The notes beneath the pieces are model-generated. The model made no database searches and had not been told where the DNA came from. It was given only the letters and a program-made list of their open reading frames with translations. A DNA stretch of 64,000 nucleotides from an uncultured Lachnospiraceae bacterium. GTDB taxonomy: Bacteria; Bacillota_A; Clostridia; Lachnospirales; Lachnospiraceae. Below are positions 56,571 through 64,000 of this stretch, one piece after another. The number at the start of each line of letters is the position of its first letter. The first letter of the stretch is position 1. The stretch lies in NCBI GenBank assembly GCA_905207905.1, contig CAJLNC010000003.1, forward strand, positions 7,374-71,373. Reading direction: 5' to 3'. The translations under genes were made by a program, and so were the position numbers.

Positions 56571-57533
56571 TTATTGAAGTGCGGTTAAAAGAAGCGTACC
56601 AACTAATACTACATCCTCATCCAGACTGCTTTTTACTATTTGATATCTTCCCTTATTATTCTTGTATACATATTTGTCTACATATTTTCTGATCCGTTTT
56701 ATCAATGGGTCTCCTATTAACGACACCCCTCCTCCAATCGCTATTATCTCCGGGCTATAAAAACAGATCATATTACATAATGCAATCGAAAAATATTCTG
56801 CTTCTTCCTCTAAAATGCGGAGACAATAAGCATCACCAGCTTCAACACCTTTTGCCCATAATTCGCATGTAATATTATCTCTATCGCGATTACAAAATTC
56901 CCATAGCAAAGATTCCTCTGGGATTGTATCGTCTTTCCTTATCTTTTCTTGTATTGCCCATCCGGAACAAATTCTCTCAATATGATTAAATTTGTATATA
57001 GAATCTCCTTTATAATTGGGATCATACATATAACTTTGTCCGAATTCCGCAGCTCCAAATCCCTGTCCGTCAAAAAGTTTTCCATTAATAACAACGCCGC
57101 CGCCAACACCACTTCCAATATTTGTATAAAAGAAAATATTGCTTCCTTTTCCTGCTCCATTACAATATTCTCCCCAGGCTGCTGCACTGCTGTCATTAAA
57201 TAAATATGTAGGTATTCCTGTTCTCTCTTCAAAAAACTTTGTTAATGGAAAATTTTCCCATCCTTCAATTTGTGCGGACCATATTGCTGTACCTGTAGAT
57301 GTTTCAACCGGTCCTCCAAATCCTATCCCAATTCTCCAGATTTCACCTCCCATTTCAGAAGCCTTTTTAATAATAATAGGCAAGGCTTTCATTACCTGTT
57401 CCAATATTCCTTTATAAGCCTTTTCTTTTTCAACCTTTGTTCTATATCTGTAAAGAATTTCACCGCTTGTTGTACCAATAACTAATTGTATTTTCGTACC
57501 TCCTGTTTCTATTGCAAGAATATATTTTTTCAT
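56571..57533 (-). CDS. ROK-family sugar kinase lacking the zinc motif
   Basis: A 320-aa kinase-like protein without a DNA-binding N terminus. ATP loop AIETGGTKIQLVIG, GIGFGGPVETSTG, catalytic Asp in LFNDSSAAAWGEY, and NIGSGVGGGVVINGKLFDG are present. The usual ROK GH...CxCGxxGC zinc site is missing: the segment reads GAAEFGQSYMYDPNYKGD. This suggests an unusual substrate or an altered activity. AGAGG lies eight bases before the ATG at 57533. Probably phosphorylates the imported sugar. Confidence 0.86.
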   Translation of the reverse strand: MKKYILAIETGGTKIQLVIGTTSGEILYRYRTKVEKEKAYKGILEQVMKALPIIIKKASEMGGEIWRIGIGFGGPVETSTGTAIWSAQIEGWENFPLTKFFEERTGIPTYLFNDSSAAAWGEYCNGAGKGSNIFFYTNIGSGVGGGVVINGKLFDGQGFGAAEFGQSYMYDPNYKGDSIYKFNHIERICSGWAIQEKIRKDDTIPEESLLWEFCNRDRDNITCELWAKGVEAGDAYCLRILEEEAEYFSIALCNMICFYSPEIIAIGGGVSLIGDPLIKRIRKYVDKYVYKNNKGRYQIVKSSLDEDVVLVGTLLLTALQ

Positions 57534-57550
57534 ATCCATTTTCCTCTTGA

Positions 57551-58129
57551 CTAATTTGTTGGTGATACCTTCGCTTCAATATTTTCTCCTAAAATATGAG
57601 CTATGATCATATGCAGCTCTTCCACTCTTGTTACTTCATCAGAATCTACAGGTAGCCAAATATCTGAAATATCTTTCATTTTTCCACCTTCTCGCCCGGT
57701 TATACCTACAGTAATAATTTCCATCTCTTTTGCCTTCTCCAGTGCAATAACACAGTTCTTCGAATTCCCACTTGTACTAAATGCCCAAATTACATCTCCT
57801 TTTTTTCCAAACGCCTCTAATTGTTTTGCGAAAACTTTTTCAAATCCATAATCATTTGTTAATGACGTTATAGTACTGACATTATCTGTTAAAGACATTA
57901 TTTTATAGGGATCCCTTTTCCAATTCTTCATATGACATAAAAGATCATTTGCTATATGAGAAGATGTGGCTGCACTCCCTCCATTTCCACATACAAAAAT
58001 ACAATTATTATTCATAATAGCTTTTGCTGAAATATCTATACATTTTTCCACAGGATCAATAAATTTTGAATCCTTTGTTTCCAGACTTTTTATCAAACGC
58101 TCTATAATTGATTTGTATGATACATCCAT
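57551..58129 (-). CDS. SIS-domain phosphosugar-binding protein (GmhA/DiaA-like), first copy
   Basis: A 192-aa SIS_2 protein with CGNGGSAATSSHIANDL and FSTSGNSKNCVIALEKA. The C-terminal half has VGITGREGGKMKDISDIWLPV, close to the GmhA pattern TGxxGGKM. GGGAG eight bases before the ATG at 58129 sets the start, sixteen codons inside the longest frame. First gene of the sugar operon, directly behind the divergent promoter. Confidence 0.88.
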   Translation of the reverse strand: MDVSYKSIIERLIKSLETKDSKFIDPVEKCIDISAKAIMNNNCIFVCGNGGSAATSSHIANDLLCHMKNWKRDPYKIMSLTDNVSTITSLTNDYGFEKVFAKQLEAFGKKGDVIWAFSTSGNSKNCVIALEKAKEMEIITVGITGREGGKMKDISDIWLPVDSDEVTRVEELHMIIAHILGENIEAKVSPTN

Positions 58130-58190
58130 AATGAACTCTCCCATCTTATTCGAATGTGTTATTCTATTTGTTCGCATATATTATATCTAA

Positions 58191-58219
58191 AATATAGTAT
58201 TATTTTTATAATTTGTCAA
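58191..58219 (-). promoter_or_regulatory. Promoter of the sugar-uptake operon
   Basis: On the minus strand a perfect TTGACA (58219-58214), 17-base spacer and TATATT (58196-58191). The start codon at 58129 is about 60 bases downstream. TTATTCG occurs near 58147 and 58269, possible regulator half-sites, but no clear dyad. Confidence 0.75.
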
Positions 58220-58330
58220 TATTATTCGCCATTATATGCACTTTTTTATTTATAATATACAAAATATCTTATTCGATTTTGTTTATCTTTTCAAATAAGT
58301 TAGTTCTTCTCGTTTTATTTATTTAACTTA

Positions 58331-58359
58331 TTGCTTTTTTGTAAAATCTTTAATATAAT
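58331..58359 (+). promoter_or_regulatory. Promoter of the GntR/LacI-type regulator gene
   Basis: TTGCTT, a 17-base spacer and a perfect TATAAT (58354-58359). The -35 box is weak. The start codon follows 56 bases later. Confidence 0.6.
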
Positions 58360-58415
58360 AATTACACATATATCTTTTCAAATATATTTCATTAGCTGCA
58401 TATAGGGAAAAAAAC

Positions 58416-59507
58416 ATGGGAAGTACAAGTAAAAAGTTTCATCATATGTATGAAGATTTGAAATTAAAAATTGAAGGCCACTATTATCAACCGGAAGATA
58501 AATTGCCCTCTGAATCTGAATTTATGAAATTATATGATGTCAGCAGATATACTGCAAGAAAAGTTCTGACTCAATTAGAAAAAGAAGACTTAATATCAAA
58601 AATTCAAGGAAGAGGGTGTTTTGTTCAATCACGCCCTCTGACAACCCAAATAACATCATCCTCTACCCAAATTATTCTAATTGCATCCAGAGCAGAACAA
58701 TTTTACTTTTCTCAAAGTATAAGCGGTATAGAAAAAGCCTTACAAAACTCCGGATATACATTAACAATTAAACTATCCAATTATAATGCTTCTGTAGAAG
58801 CCGAACAATTATATGAAGCATTTAAAGGAAATTATGCCGGTATTTTGTTATTTCCTTCTGACAGCGGTTACATATATACAAATCAATATCTGTACCGTTA
58901 TATAGAAAGCCGGAAAATTCCCTGTATCTCTCTCGGGAATGTGATCCCTTTTGTCAACATTCCAAGCGTAATTACAGATGACTATATTGGAGGAAAATTA
59001 GCTGCAGAATGTCTTATTAAAAATGGTCACTCATCCGTTGCGTGTCTGATGAATCGTGAAGAGTACTCCGGTTGCATGAGATATGCAGGTTTTATCGAAG
59101 GCTTAAGAACCTCTAACACGATTATTAAAAATGATTTTATCTATTGGTTTGGGCATTCTCAAAAAGATTCCATTTTTCAAGCACCTAAATGTAACGATCT
59201 TTTAAAAATTGCTGAAAAAGTCACTGCCTTTTTTTGCTTTAACGACAGTGCTGCCGTAAACCTCTATAAATTGTTAAAAGAACATGGCTACCGCATTCCC
59301 GATGATATTTCTATCATTGGATATGACGATTCTTTTTTATGCGAAACGAATCCACTTCCTCTTACTTCTCTTCATCAGGATCCGGAATATGCTGGATTTG
59401 TTGCTGCACAAAATCTACTTCGTTTAATAAATGACCCTAAATTTGATTGCAACAAAACCTTTCTTCCTTATCTGGTGGAACGAAAATCTGTTATGAATCT
59501 TAAATAA
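58416..59507 (+). CDS. AraR-type regulator: GntR winged helix with LacI-like sugar-binding domain
   Basis: A 363-aa repressor. Residues 8-75 form a GntR helix-turn-helix (PEDKLPSESEFMKLYDVSRY, then GRGCFVQ). Residues 85-363 are a LacI-type effector domain with ITDDYIGGKLAAECLIKNGH, FCFNDSAAVNLYKLLKEHG and DISIIGYDDSFLCETNPLPL. It is divergent from the sugar operon and very likely represses it until the sugar binds. AGGGAAA lies before the ATG. A terminator begins at its stop codon. Confidence 0.9.
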   Translation: MGSTSKKFHHMYEDLKLKIEGHYYQPEDKLPSESEFMKLYDVSRYTARKVLTQLEKEDLISKIQGRGCFVQSRPLTTQITSSSTQIILIASRAEQFYFSQSISGIEKALQNSGYTLTIKLSNYNASVEAEQLYEAFKGNYAGILLFPSDSGYIYTNQYLYRYIESRKIPCISLGNVIPFVNIPSVITDDYIGGKLAAECLIKNGHSSVACLMNREEYSGCMRYAGFIEGLRTSNTIIKNDFIYWFGHSQKDSIFQAPKCNDLLKIAEKVTAFFCFNDSAAVNLYKLLKEHGYRIPDDISIIGYDDSFLCETNPLPLTSLHQDPEYAGFVAAQNLLRLINDPKFDCNKTFLPYLVERKSVMNLK

Positions 59508-59554
59508 AAATGTCAGCGTTCAGTCTTTAAAAATTATTGAACGCTGACATTTTT
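59506..59554. terminator. Bidirectional terminator
   Basis: AAAAATGTCAGCGTTCA (59506-59522) pairs perfectly with 59538-59554; A runs and T runs flank both sides, so it serves both the regulator and the phosphoesterase gene ending at 59566. Confidence 0.85.
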
Positions 59555-59565
59555 TCTAGATATAT

Positions 59566-60696
59566 TCACTTTTCCTTCATATTTAACACCACGATCTCAC
59601 TGTTGCTCCCTATACGCATAGGCATTTGAAAGTATCCGGCTCCGGAAGAAACAACGCTCTGGGTACATCCATCCTGATAATGTCCGTAATATCCCTGTTT
59701 TCCATAGGCCAGCTTTGTAAAAACATTGGCTGGAAAAAACTGCCCTTTATGAGTGTGTCCGCACAAAACTAAGTCGACTTTATTTTCTGCCGCCTCTTTG
59801 ATTCCCAGTGGATTATGATCCGCCACAATCCTTGACTTTGCATTCTCTGAAGATCTTTCGCTCTCTGTATCCTTCAGAATATCCCTCAACTGCATTCGCG
59901 CTGGATTTGTTGTCACATCATCCCTTCCCACCAATACAAAATCCTCTGTCTCCGCCCTGTCATCAACCAGTAATTTTATCTGTGCATCTTTGTAAAAATC
60001 CCTGATTTCCTTTTCACTGGACTTTGGATCATGATTTCCTAAAACCGCAAAGATGCCTTCCTTTGGCTTTAATTGACGAAGCACTTGCGCAATAACTTTC
60101 TTATTACAATACACAAAAGCTTCCACATCAAACAAATCTCCGGCAATGATCACCATATCTGGCTTCATCTGATTTACTTTGGCTACGATCTTTTTTAATT
60201 GTCCGATATTAACAAAGGTTCCTACATGAATATCACTCAGAAGTACTACTCTTTTCGTTCCCTTTAAATGCTTTAAGGGGATATCATATTCTTTTAAATA
60301 AAGTTTTTTTGCATGTAAAAATCCATAGAAGGTCAGAACCACAGAGCCTATTATAGGAATACTGTAATATCGGTCATAATTTATCCGAAAGATCAAGTTC
60401 CATAAATCATAAACCCAAAGCAGAAGAAGCAGATATAACAAAAAACACATAGCAACACTGCAGGTTTCATAGATTCTTCTGGTTCCTTTCACTTTCTTCT
60501 TTGACCGAATATACAGCAGCATATATCCCATGAGAATGACCAAAATTCCAGATATAGCCCATCGAAAACTATGACCACAAATACTCAGGAAAAACTTCCC
60601 CATTCTATCTGACACATAAAAGATGGATCCAAAGGAAAATAGAGCAAACAGTCCGGCGAATATCTTTCCACGAATAAACTTTGCAAAAAATCTCAC
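59566..60696 (-). CDS. Membrane-associated metallophosphoesterase (YkuE-like)
   Basis: A 376-aa protein with four N-terminal helices and a calcineurin-like domain from about residue 150: VVLLSDIHVGTF, VIIAGDLFD, AVLGNHDPKSS, VADHNPLGI and LVLCGHTHKGQFF carry the metal ligands in order. Similar proteins hydrolyse phospholipid-linked or undecaprenyl-type substrates in the envelope. A GTG at 60705 is equally close to the AAGGAA site; the GTG at 60696 has better spacing. Confidence 0.88.
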   Translation of the reverse strand: MRFFAKFIRGKIFAGLFALFSFGSIFYVSDRMGKFFLSICGHSFRWAISGILVILMGYMLLYIRSKKKVKGTRRIYETCSVAMCFLLYLLLLLWVYDLWNLIFRINYDRYYSIPIIGSVVLTFYGFLHAKKLYLKEYDIPLKHLKGTKRVVLLSDIHVGTFVNIGQLKKIVAKVNQMKPDMVIIAGDLFDVEAFVYCNKKVIAQVLRQLKPKEGIFAVLGNHDPKSSEKEIRDFYKDAQIKLLVDDRAETEDFVLVGRDDVTTNPARMQLRDILKDTESERSSENAKSRIVADHNPLGIKEAAENKVDLVLCGHTHKGQFFPANVFTKLAYGKQGYYGHYQDGCTQSVVSSGAGYFQMPMRIGSNSEIVVLNMKEK

Positions 60697-60768
60697 TTGA
60701 TACACTTCCTTTTTCTTTTATCTTTACATTACCATTTTGGGCAATCAGTATCTTAACAATCTTCTCAT

Positions 60769-61326
60769 TTATTCCAGACGCCTCATGATTCGATCCCCCT
60801 CATATTTCAACCATTGAACATAGATTCTGTAATCCGGAAGAATCTTTGCCACCTCCTCCCAGAACGCCTTGGAATGGTTCATTTCTTTTCTATGACAAAG
60901 TTCATGAACTACAACATAATCGATGACTTCCAACGGAGCCAGCATCAGCAGACAGTTAAAATTCAGATTGCCTTTGCTGCTGCAGCTTCCCCATCTGGTT
61001 TTCTGATTGCGAATGGTAATTCTTCCATAACTCACACCGATCAATTTTGAGAAAGTCTCTACTCTTTCTGGAATATACTGAAGCGCCCAATCTGCCAATT
61101 TCCTGATTTCTTCATTGGTAAGAGGTTCTAGCTTTTCTGCCTCATAGAAATCCTTTTTCTCCTGAATTTTCTCCATTGATTTTCGAATCCACTTCTCCTT
61201 TTCCTGAAGAATCCGATCAATTTCATGTTTCGCGGCACGCTTTGGAGCTCTTACCGTTACTGTCAGATCCGAATTCACCTGGATTGCTATTGTTTTTCGA
61301 TTCGATCTTATAACTGTAACTTCCAT
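60769..61326 (-). CDS. YgjP-like M48-type metalloprotein (DUF45)
   Basis: A 185-aa predicted zinc protein. The metal site is VVHELCHRKEMNHSKAFW (HExxH with a downstream His), and the family motif TRWGSCSSKGNLNFNCLL precedes it. N-terminal beta strands and R/K-rich helix follow the YgjP layout. Members were reported to act as UTP pyrophosphatase or protease; function unsettled. GGGAGG precedes the ATG. Confidence 0.88.
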   Translation of the reverse strand: MEVTVIRSNRKTIAIQVNSDLTVTVRAPKRAAKHEIDRILQEKEKWIRKSMEKIQEKKDFYEAEKLEPLTNEEIRKLADWALQYIPERVETFSKLIGVSYGRITIRNQKTRWGSCSSKGNLNFNCLLMLAPLEVIDYVVVHELCHRKEMNHSKAFWEEVAKILPDYRIYVQWLKYEGDRIMRRLE

Positions 61327-61405
61327 GCCAATCCTCCCTACAACAGTCCGTTTGTCTGCGGCATCAGACTCACAGGTTTATTAAAAATTCGTATTTATGA
61401 ATCGC

Positions 61406-61434
61406 TTGACTTTGGTACGAATTCGTATTATATT
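61406..61434 (+). promoter_or_regulatory. Promoter with embedded palindromic operator, MarR/MATE operon
   Basis: TTGACT, 17-base spacer and TATATT. The spacer contains a perfect 12-base palindrome TACGAATTCGTA (61416-61427), and a further ATTCGTA half lies at 61388. This is where an autoregulating MarR protein would bind. Confidence 0.72.
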
Positions 61435-61472
61435 ATCAAAATATAAATCTATACCAAAGGAGGTCCTTCACC

Positions 61473-61910
61473 ATGCAGGACAAAAATAATAAAATCCGTA
61501 AGATTATGCTCAGTATCAATCAGATTGACGGTCTCTATTATCAATGGGCAAGAAAAATAGGATTAAAAGAAAATCTGCTGTCGCTCCTATATGCCCTGAG
61601 TGATGGCAATCCATATACGCAGAAACAAATTAGCGAGGAATGGCTTATTCCTAAAACAACAATTAACACAGTTATCAAAGAGTGCATTCGCAATGGCTAC
61701 ATTGTACTGCGACAAGAACCGCATACAAAGGAAAAGCTGATATTTCTTACCGATGCAGGAAAGGAATATACGGAAAATGTATTAAACGCATTAAAACAAG
61801 CTGAACTGCTGGCGTTTGATGAAACTTTAAAAAAATATCCTGTCGAATTGGAAGCAATATTTGAAGAATTTGCAAACCAGTTAAAAGAAGCCTTTGAAAA
61901 ACAGTCTTAA
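61473..61910 (+). CDS. MarR-family transcriptional regulator
   Basis: A 145-aa dimeric winged-helix regulator. Helix-turn-helix YTQKQISEEWLIPKTTINTVIKECIRNGYIV is followed by the wing HTKEKLIFLTDAGKEY. AAAGGAGG precedes the ATG. It lies 16 bases before the MATE gene and probably represses both genes until a toxic ligand binds. Confidence 0.92.
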   Translation: MQDKNNKIRKIMLSINQIDGLYYQWARKIGLKENLLSLLYALSDGNPYTQKQISEEWLIPKTTINTVIKECIRNGYIVLRQEPHTKEKLIFLTDAGKEYTENVLNALKQAELLAFDETLKKYPVELEAIFEEFANQLKEAFEKQS

Positions 61911-61926
61911 GGAGAATTATACTACG

Positions 61927-63264
61927 ATGAACAACAATCGTTTATCACAAAACTTTAACGCATATACATTGATTAAATTTACTTTTCCAACTACGATTAT
62001 GCTAATTTTCATGTCTTTATATCAAATGGTAGACGGTATATTTGTGGCGAATTTTGTAGGTGAAAATGCCCTGTCTGCTCTTAATATTGTTTACCCTGTT
62101 CCCAGCGTTGTGATTGCCATTTCGATTATGCTTGCCACAGGTGGAAGTGCTATCATCGCAAAAAATATGGGTGAAAAGAAAGGGCAGGAAGCGAAAGAAA
62201 ATTTTTCTTTGATTATTTTAACAGGTTTTATTATGGGCATTGTCTTTTTGATTTTGGGACTGCTTTTTTTAGAACCGCTTATTTATATGTTGGGCGCAAC
62301 AGAAAAACTGTATCAATATTGCTATGACTATTTACTGATTTTAGTTTTGACAGCTCCGCTGGCAGTATTTCAAATGCTTTTTCAAATCTTTTTTGTAACA
62401 GCAGGAAAGCCGCATCTTGGGCTGATCATGACGATTGTCGGCGGTTGTGTAAATATTGTCTTCGATTATATATTTATAAAAATCTGTGGCTGGGGTGTGA
62501 CTGGTGCGGCTGTGGCAACTGCTATGGGATATGCAATTCCTGCTATCGGAGGATTGCTGTATTTTTCAGCAAATCGAAAAGGATCGCTGTACTTTGTAAA
62601 GCCGGTATTCCGAAAAAGAGTTCTGTTCTATACCTGTACCAACGGTTCATCAGAAATGGTCAACAATATCGCCGCTTCCATTATCACATTCCTGTTTAAT
62701 ATTCTTATGTTGAAATATGCCGGCGAAAACGGAGTGGCCGCAATTACTGTTGTCCTGTATGCTCAGTTTTTAATGACCTCTGTATTTATGGGATTTTCCA
62801 ATGGAATAGCGCCAATTATCAGTTATAATTACGGAAAGCAAAACAACGCCCAACTAAAAAATGTTTTTAAGATTTCCATGCGTATTATACTAATGATCTC
62901 TGTTGTTGTATTTGTTCTTTCAGAAGTATTTTCCACAGCGATCATCAGAGTATTCGCAGCACCGGAAAGCGAAGTATTTCAAATTGCAAAGCATGGTTTT
63001 ACACTGTTTAGTATTAGTTTCTTGTTAACCGGAGTCAATATTTTTTCATCAGCACTGTTTACCGCATTTTCAAACGGAAGAGTATCTGCAATCGTTTCAT
63101 TTTTAAGAACTTTTTTATTTTTGATTGTATGTCTTTTGGTACTTCCGCTTATGCTGAAGATTGACGGCATCTGGTTAGCTGTCCCTGTCGCAGAGGGATT
63201 ATCACTTATTGTTTCTATCTACTATCTGATAAAATACAGAAAAAAATATCACTATTTTGAATAA
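61927..63264 (+). CDS. MATE-family multidrug efflux protein
   Basis: A 445-aa protein with twelve helices. Early sequence MVDGIFVANFVGENALSALNIVYPV and ATGGSAIIAKNMGEKKGQEA are typical of DinF/NorM-type MATE exporters, as is NGIAPIISYNYGKQN in the second half. A start at 61894 would overlap marR; AAGGAG lies 12 bases before the ATG at 61927, which I prefer. Uses Na+ or H+ to expel cationic compounds; substrate unknown. Confidence 0.92.
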   Translation: MNNNRLSQNFNAYTLIKFTFPTTIMLIFMSLYQMVDGIFVANFVGENALSALNIVYPVPSVVIAISIMLATGGSAIIAKNMGEKKGQEAKENFSLIILTGFIMGIVFLILGLLFLEPLIYMLGATEKLYQYCYDYLLILVLTAPLAVFQMLFQIFFVTAGKPHLGLIMTIVGGCVNIVFDYIFIKICGWGVTGAAVATAMGYAIPAIGGLLYFSANRKGSLYFVKPVFRKRVLFYTCTNGSSEMVNNIAASIITFLFNILMLKYAGENGVAAITVVLYAQFLMTSVFMGFSNGIAPIISYNYGKQNNAQLKNVFKISMRIILMISVVVFVLSEVFSTAIIRVFAAPESEVFQIAKHGFTLFSISFLLTGVNIFSSALFTAFSNGRVSAIVSFLRTFLFLIVCLLVLPLMLKIDGIWLAVPVAEGLSLIVSIYYLIKYRKKYHYFE

Positions 63265-63471
63265 TATCCCAATGAACAGGAAACAAATTCCCCCATTCTC
63301 CCACATTGCAAGAGCTTCCTGCTTTCATATGAGTTTCCTCAATGAAATTTTCTCAATTATTATATTTTCTGCCTGTCACATTTACTGCAGCTGTTTCCAT
63401 ATAATGATTGGACTTCGACCTGGGCGGCAACCTCGGCCTTATATATGATTTCTGTCCGGCAGACCAGAGGT

Positions 63472-63647
63472 TAACCGTCGAATTTTTCCATCCCGACTTT
63501 TAACACCTTAATCCTATTATACAAAAAAGAGGATGTTGCAAAAATAACGGTTCCGGTGGATTTTCGGTGTGTTTTTCTCCAAAAACATGCTATTTTTCGG
63601 TGAAAAAACATCTAAAAGGGTACCGCCAGAAGTATTTTGCAACATCC
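63472..63647. repeat. Inverted-repeat element, copy 2
   Basis: Core 63531-63647 is exactly 117 bp, with perfect 13-base terminal inverted repeats GGATGTTGCAAAA. Its reverse complement aligns end to end with the core at 9107-9223 and shares the 17 bases CACCGAAAATCCACCGG. The flank from 63472 (CCGTCGAATTTTTCC) aligns in the direct sense with that from 9058. Confidence 0.75.
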
Positions 63648-63655
63648 CCCTATTA

Positions 63656-63696
63656 CGTTTCCTGCGGGAATCGAACCCACAACTAGCGCTTAGGAG
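63656..63696 (-). other. 3' half of tRNA-Arg(CCT), probable attachment site
   Basis: Read on the minus strand the 41 bases give an anticodon loop CTCCTAA (anticodon CCT), a 3' anticodon stem, TTCGATT T-loop between GTGGG and CCCGC, and acceptor AGGAAAC with discriminator G. No matching 5' half lies upstream: GTTTCCT and the 5' anticodon stem are absent. A 3' tRNA fragment is the classic scar of tyrosine-recombinase integration. CCA is not encoded. Confidence 0.65.
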
Positions 63697-63797
63697 TGAC
63701 CTCGAAACTCGGTTGTAGAGTCACTTCCTGTACCCGATAATCCCGTATTTTCAAGGCTTTTTCGCACTTTGAGTGTTAAGCTGTGTTATGGAATTAC

Positions 63798-63870
63798 TGC
63801 TAATTTTACCCCGTTTTCGACCGTTTCATTAGATGGGAATTAGCAAGGGGGTCGGATTTAGGGAAACGGT
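63798..63870. repeat. Interlocked short inverted repeats
   Basis: TGCTAATT (63798) with AATTAGCA (63838), and ACCGTTTC (63820) with GAAACGGT (63863), are perfect 8-base pairs that interlock. Such clusters occur at ends of integrative elements as recombinase or accessory sites; here that is inference. Confidence 0.4.
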
Positions 63871-63908
63871 TATATTCCCACAAGATGCCTTTATTTAATC
63901 GCTTGTAC

Positions 63909-63925
63909 CTCGGTCTGTTACCGAG
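63909..63925 (+). terminator. Small hairpin with T-rich tail
   Basis: CTCGGT-ctgtt-ACCGAG is followed by TTTTATTTATTTT on the plus strand. The stem is only six pairs, so this is a weak terminator at best, and no gene lies before it. Confidence 0.3.
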
Positions 63926-64000
63926 TTTTATTTATTTTACTCACTTCGCTAAATTGGAATTTGTCAATACCTATTACCATAAAGATATTTATTTGAAATT

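Larger units (their letters stand above)
63265..64000. other. 736-bp gene-free right end
   Basis: After the MATE gene no open frame is credible. A 31-codon frame (63408-63503) ending LTVEFFHPDF has a counterpart ending LTAEFFLQGF beside the first inverted-repeat element, so it belongs to that repeat family. Then come the second element, the tRNA-Arg fragment and about 300 bases with nested inverted repeats. Confidence 0.6.

Noticed and set aside
56571..57533. ROK protein as a transcriptional repressor
   Set aside because: There is no N-terminal helix-turn-helix; the protein starts directly with the ATP-binding strand, so a kinase is the better call.
63408..63503. Possible gene remnant ending LTVEFFHPDF
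   Set aside because: A stop lies just before it and the homologous end beside the other element copy shows it is part of the repeat family rather than a gene fragment of known function.
63656..63740. Complete tRNA-Arg gene
   Set aside because: The 3' half is excellent but the 5' acceptor strand, D arm and 5' anticodon stem are absent, so only a fragment is reported.

Overview
The window looks like chromosomal DNA from an anaerobic gut Firmicute of the Lachnospiraceae type; the genus cannot be fixed from sequence alone. The grounds are strong AGGAGG ribosome sites, a Gram-positive F-ATPase order with atpI- and atpZ-like genes in front, a clostridial Tad pilus locus with FHA and DUF5702-type proteins, BMP-type nucleoside importers and an iron-type alcohol dehydrogenase. 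Almost every gene lies on the minus strand, so operons read from high to low coordinates.

Layout, left to right: (1) 1-3747, head of the F1Fo-ATPase operon (atpZ-atpI-atpB-atpE-atpF-atpH-atpA, atpA cut by the window edge), with a recognisable promoter and a c subunit carrying two carboxylates. (2) 3987-12215, housekeeping genes: an orphan 93-aa gene, an AI-2E/YtvI-like permease, an RluA-type pseudouridine synthase, a histidine kinase and response regulator pair, a HIT hydrolase, a rhomboid protease and adenine deaminase. (3) 12375-22764, a complete Tad/Flp pilus operon of eleven genes with its promoter, two prepilin peptidases, a pseudopilin with tandem metal-ribbon-like modules, and a tadC broken at a G7 run. 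(4) 23143-29622, a YibE/F-like protein with a secreted alkaline phosphatase, an MFS transporter, an alcohol dehydrogenase and thioredoxin. (5) 29709-38886, a nucleoside-type BMP/ABC importer with nucleoside hydrolase, two M20 hydrolases and a glutamine-amidotransferase-like protein.

(6) 39131-52206 is the most striking region: a tight eight-gene operon behind one strong promoter. It encodes a multidomain GGDEF/EAL/PAS/GGDEF protein, a VTC-domain protein, a DUF4956-type membrane protein, a CotH-type kinase, a membrane-anchored glycosidase with a CBM9-like tail, a HEAT-repeat membrane protein, a processive family 2 glycosyltransferase and a second c-di-GMP-type (EAL) membrane protein. I read it as a c-di-GMP-controlled envelope or exopolysaccharide machine. 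(7) 52338-59554 is a visibly AT-richer sugar-uptake island: a GntR/LacI-type regulator divergent from SIS, ROK kinase, RbsABC-type importer and a second SIS gene. (8) 59566-63264 holds a metallophosphoesterase, a YgjP-like metalloprotein and a MarR/MATE efflux pair. (9) 63265-64000 has no gene. It carries a second copy of a 117-bp terminal-inverted-repeat element also found at 9107-9223, then a 41-nt 3' half of a tRNA-Arg(CCT) that looks like an attachment site, so DNA right of 63696 is probably the end of an integrated element.
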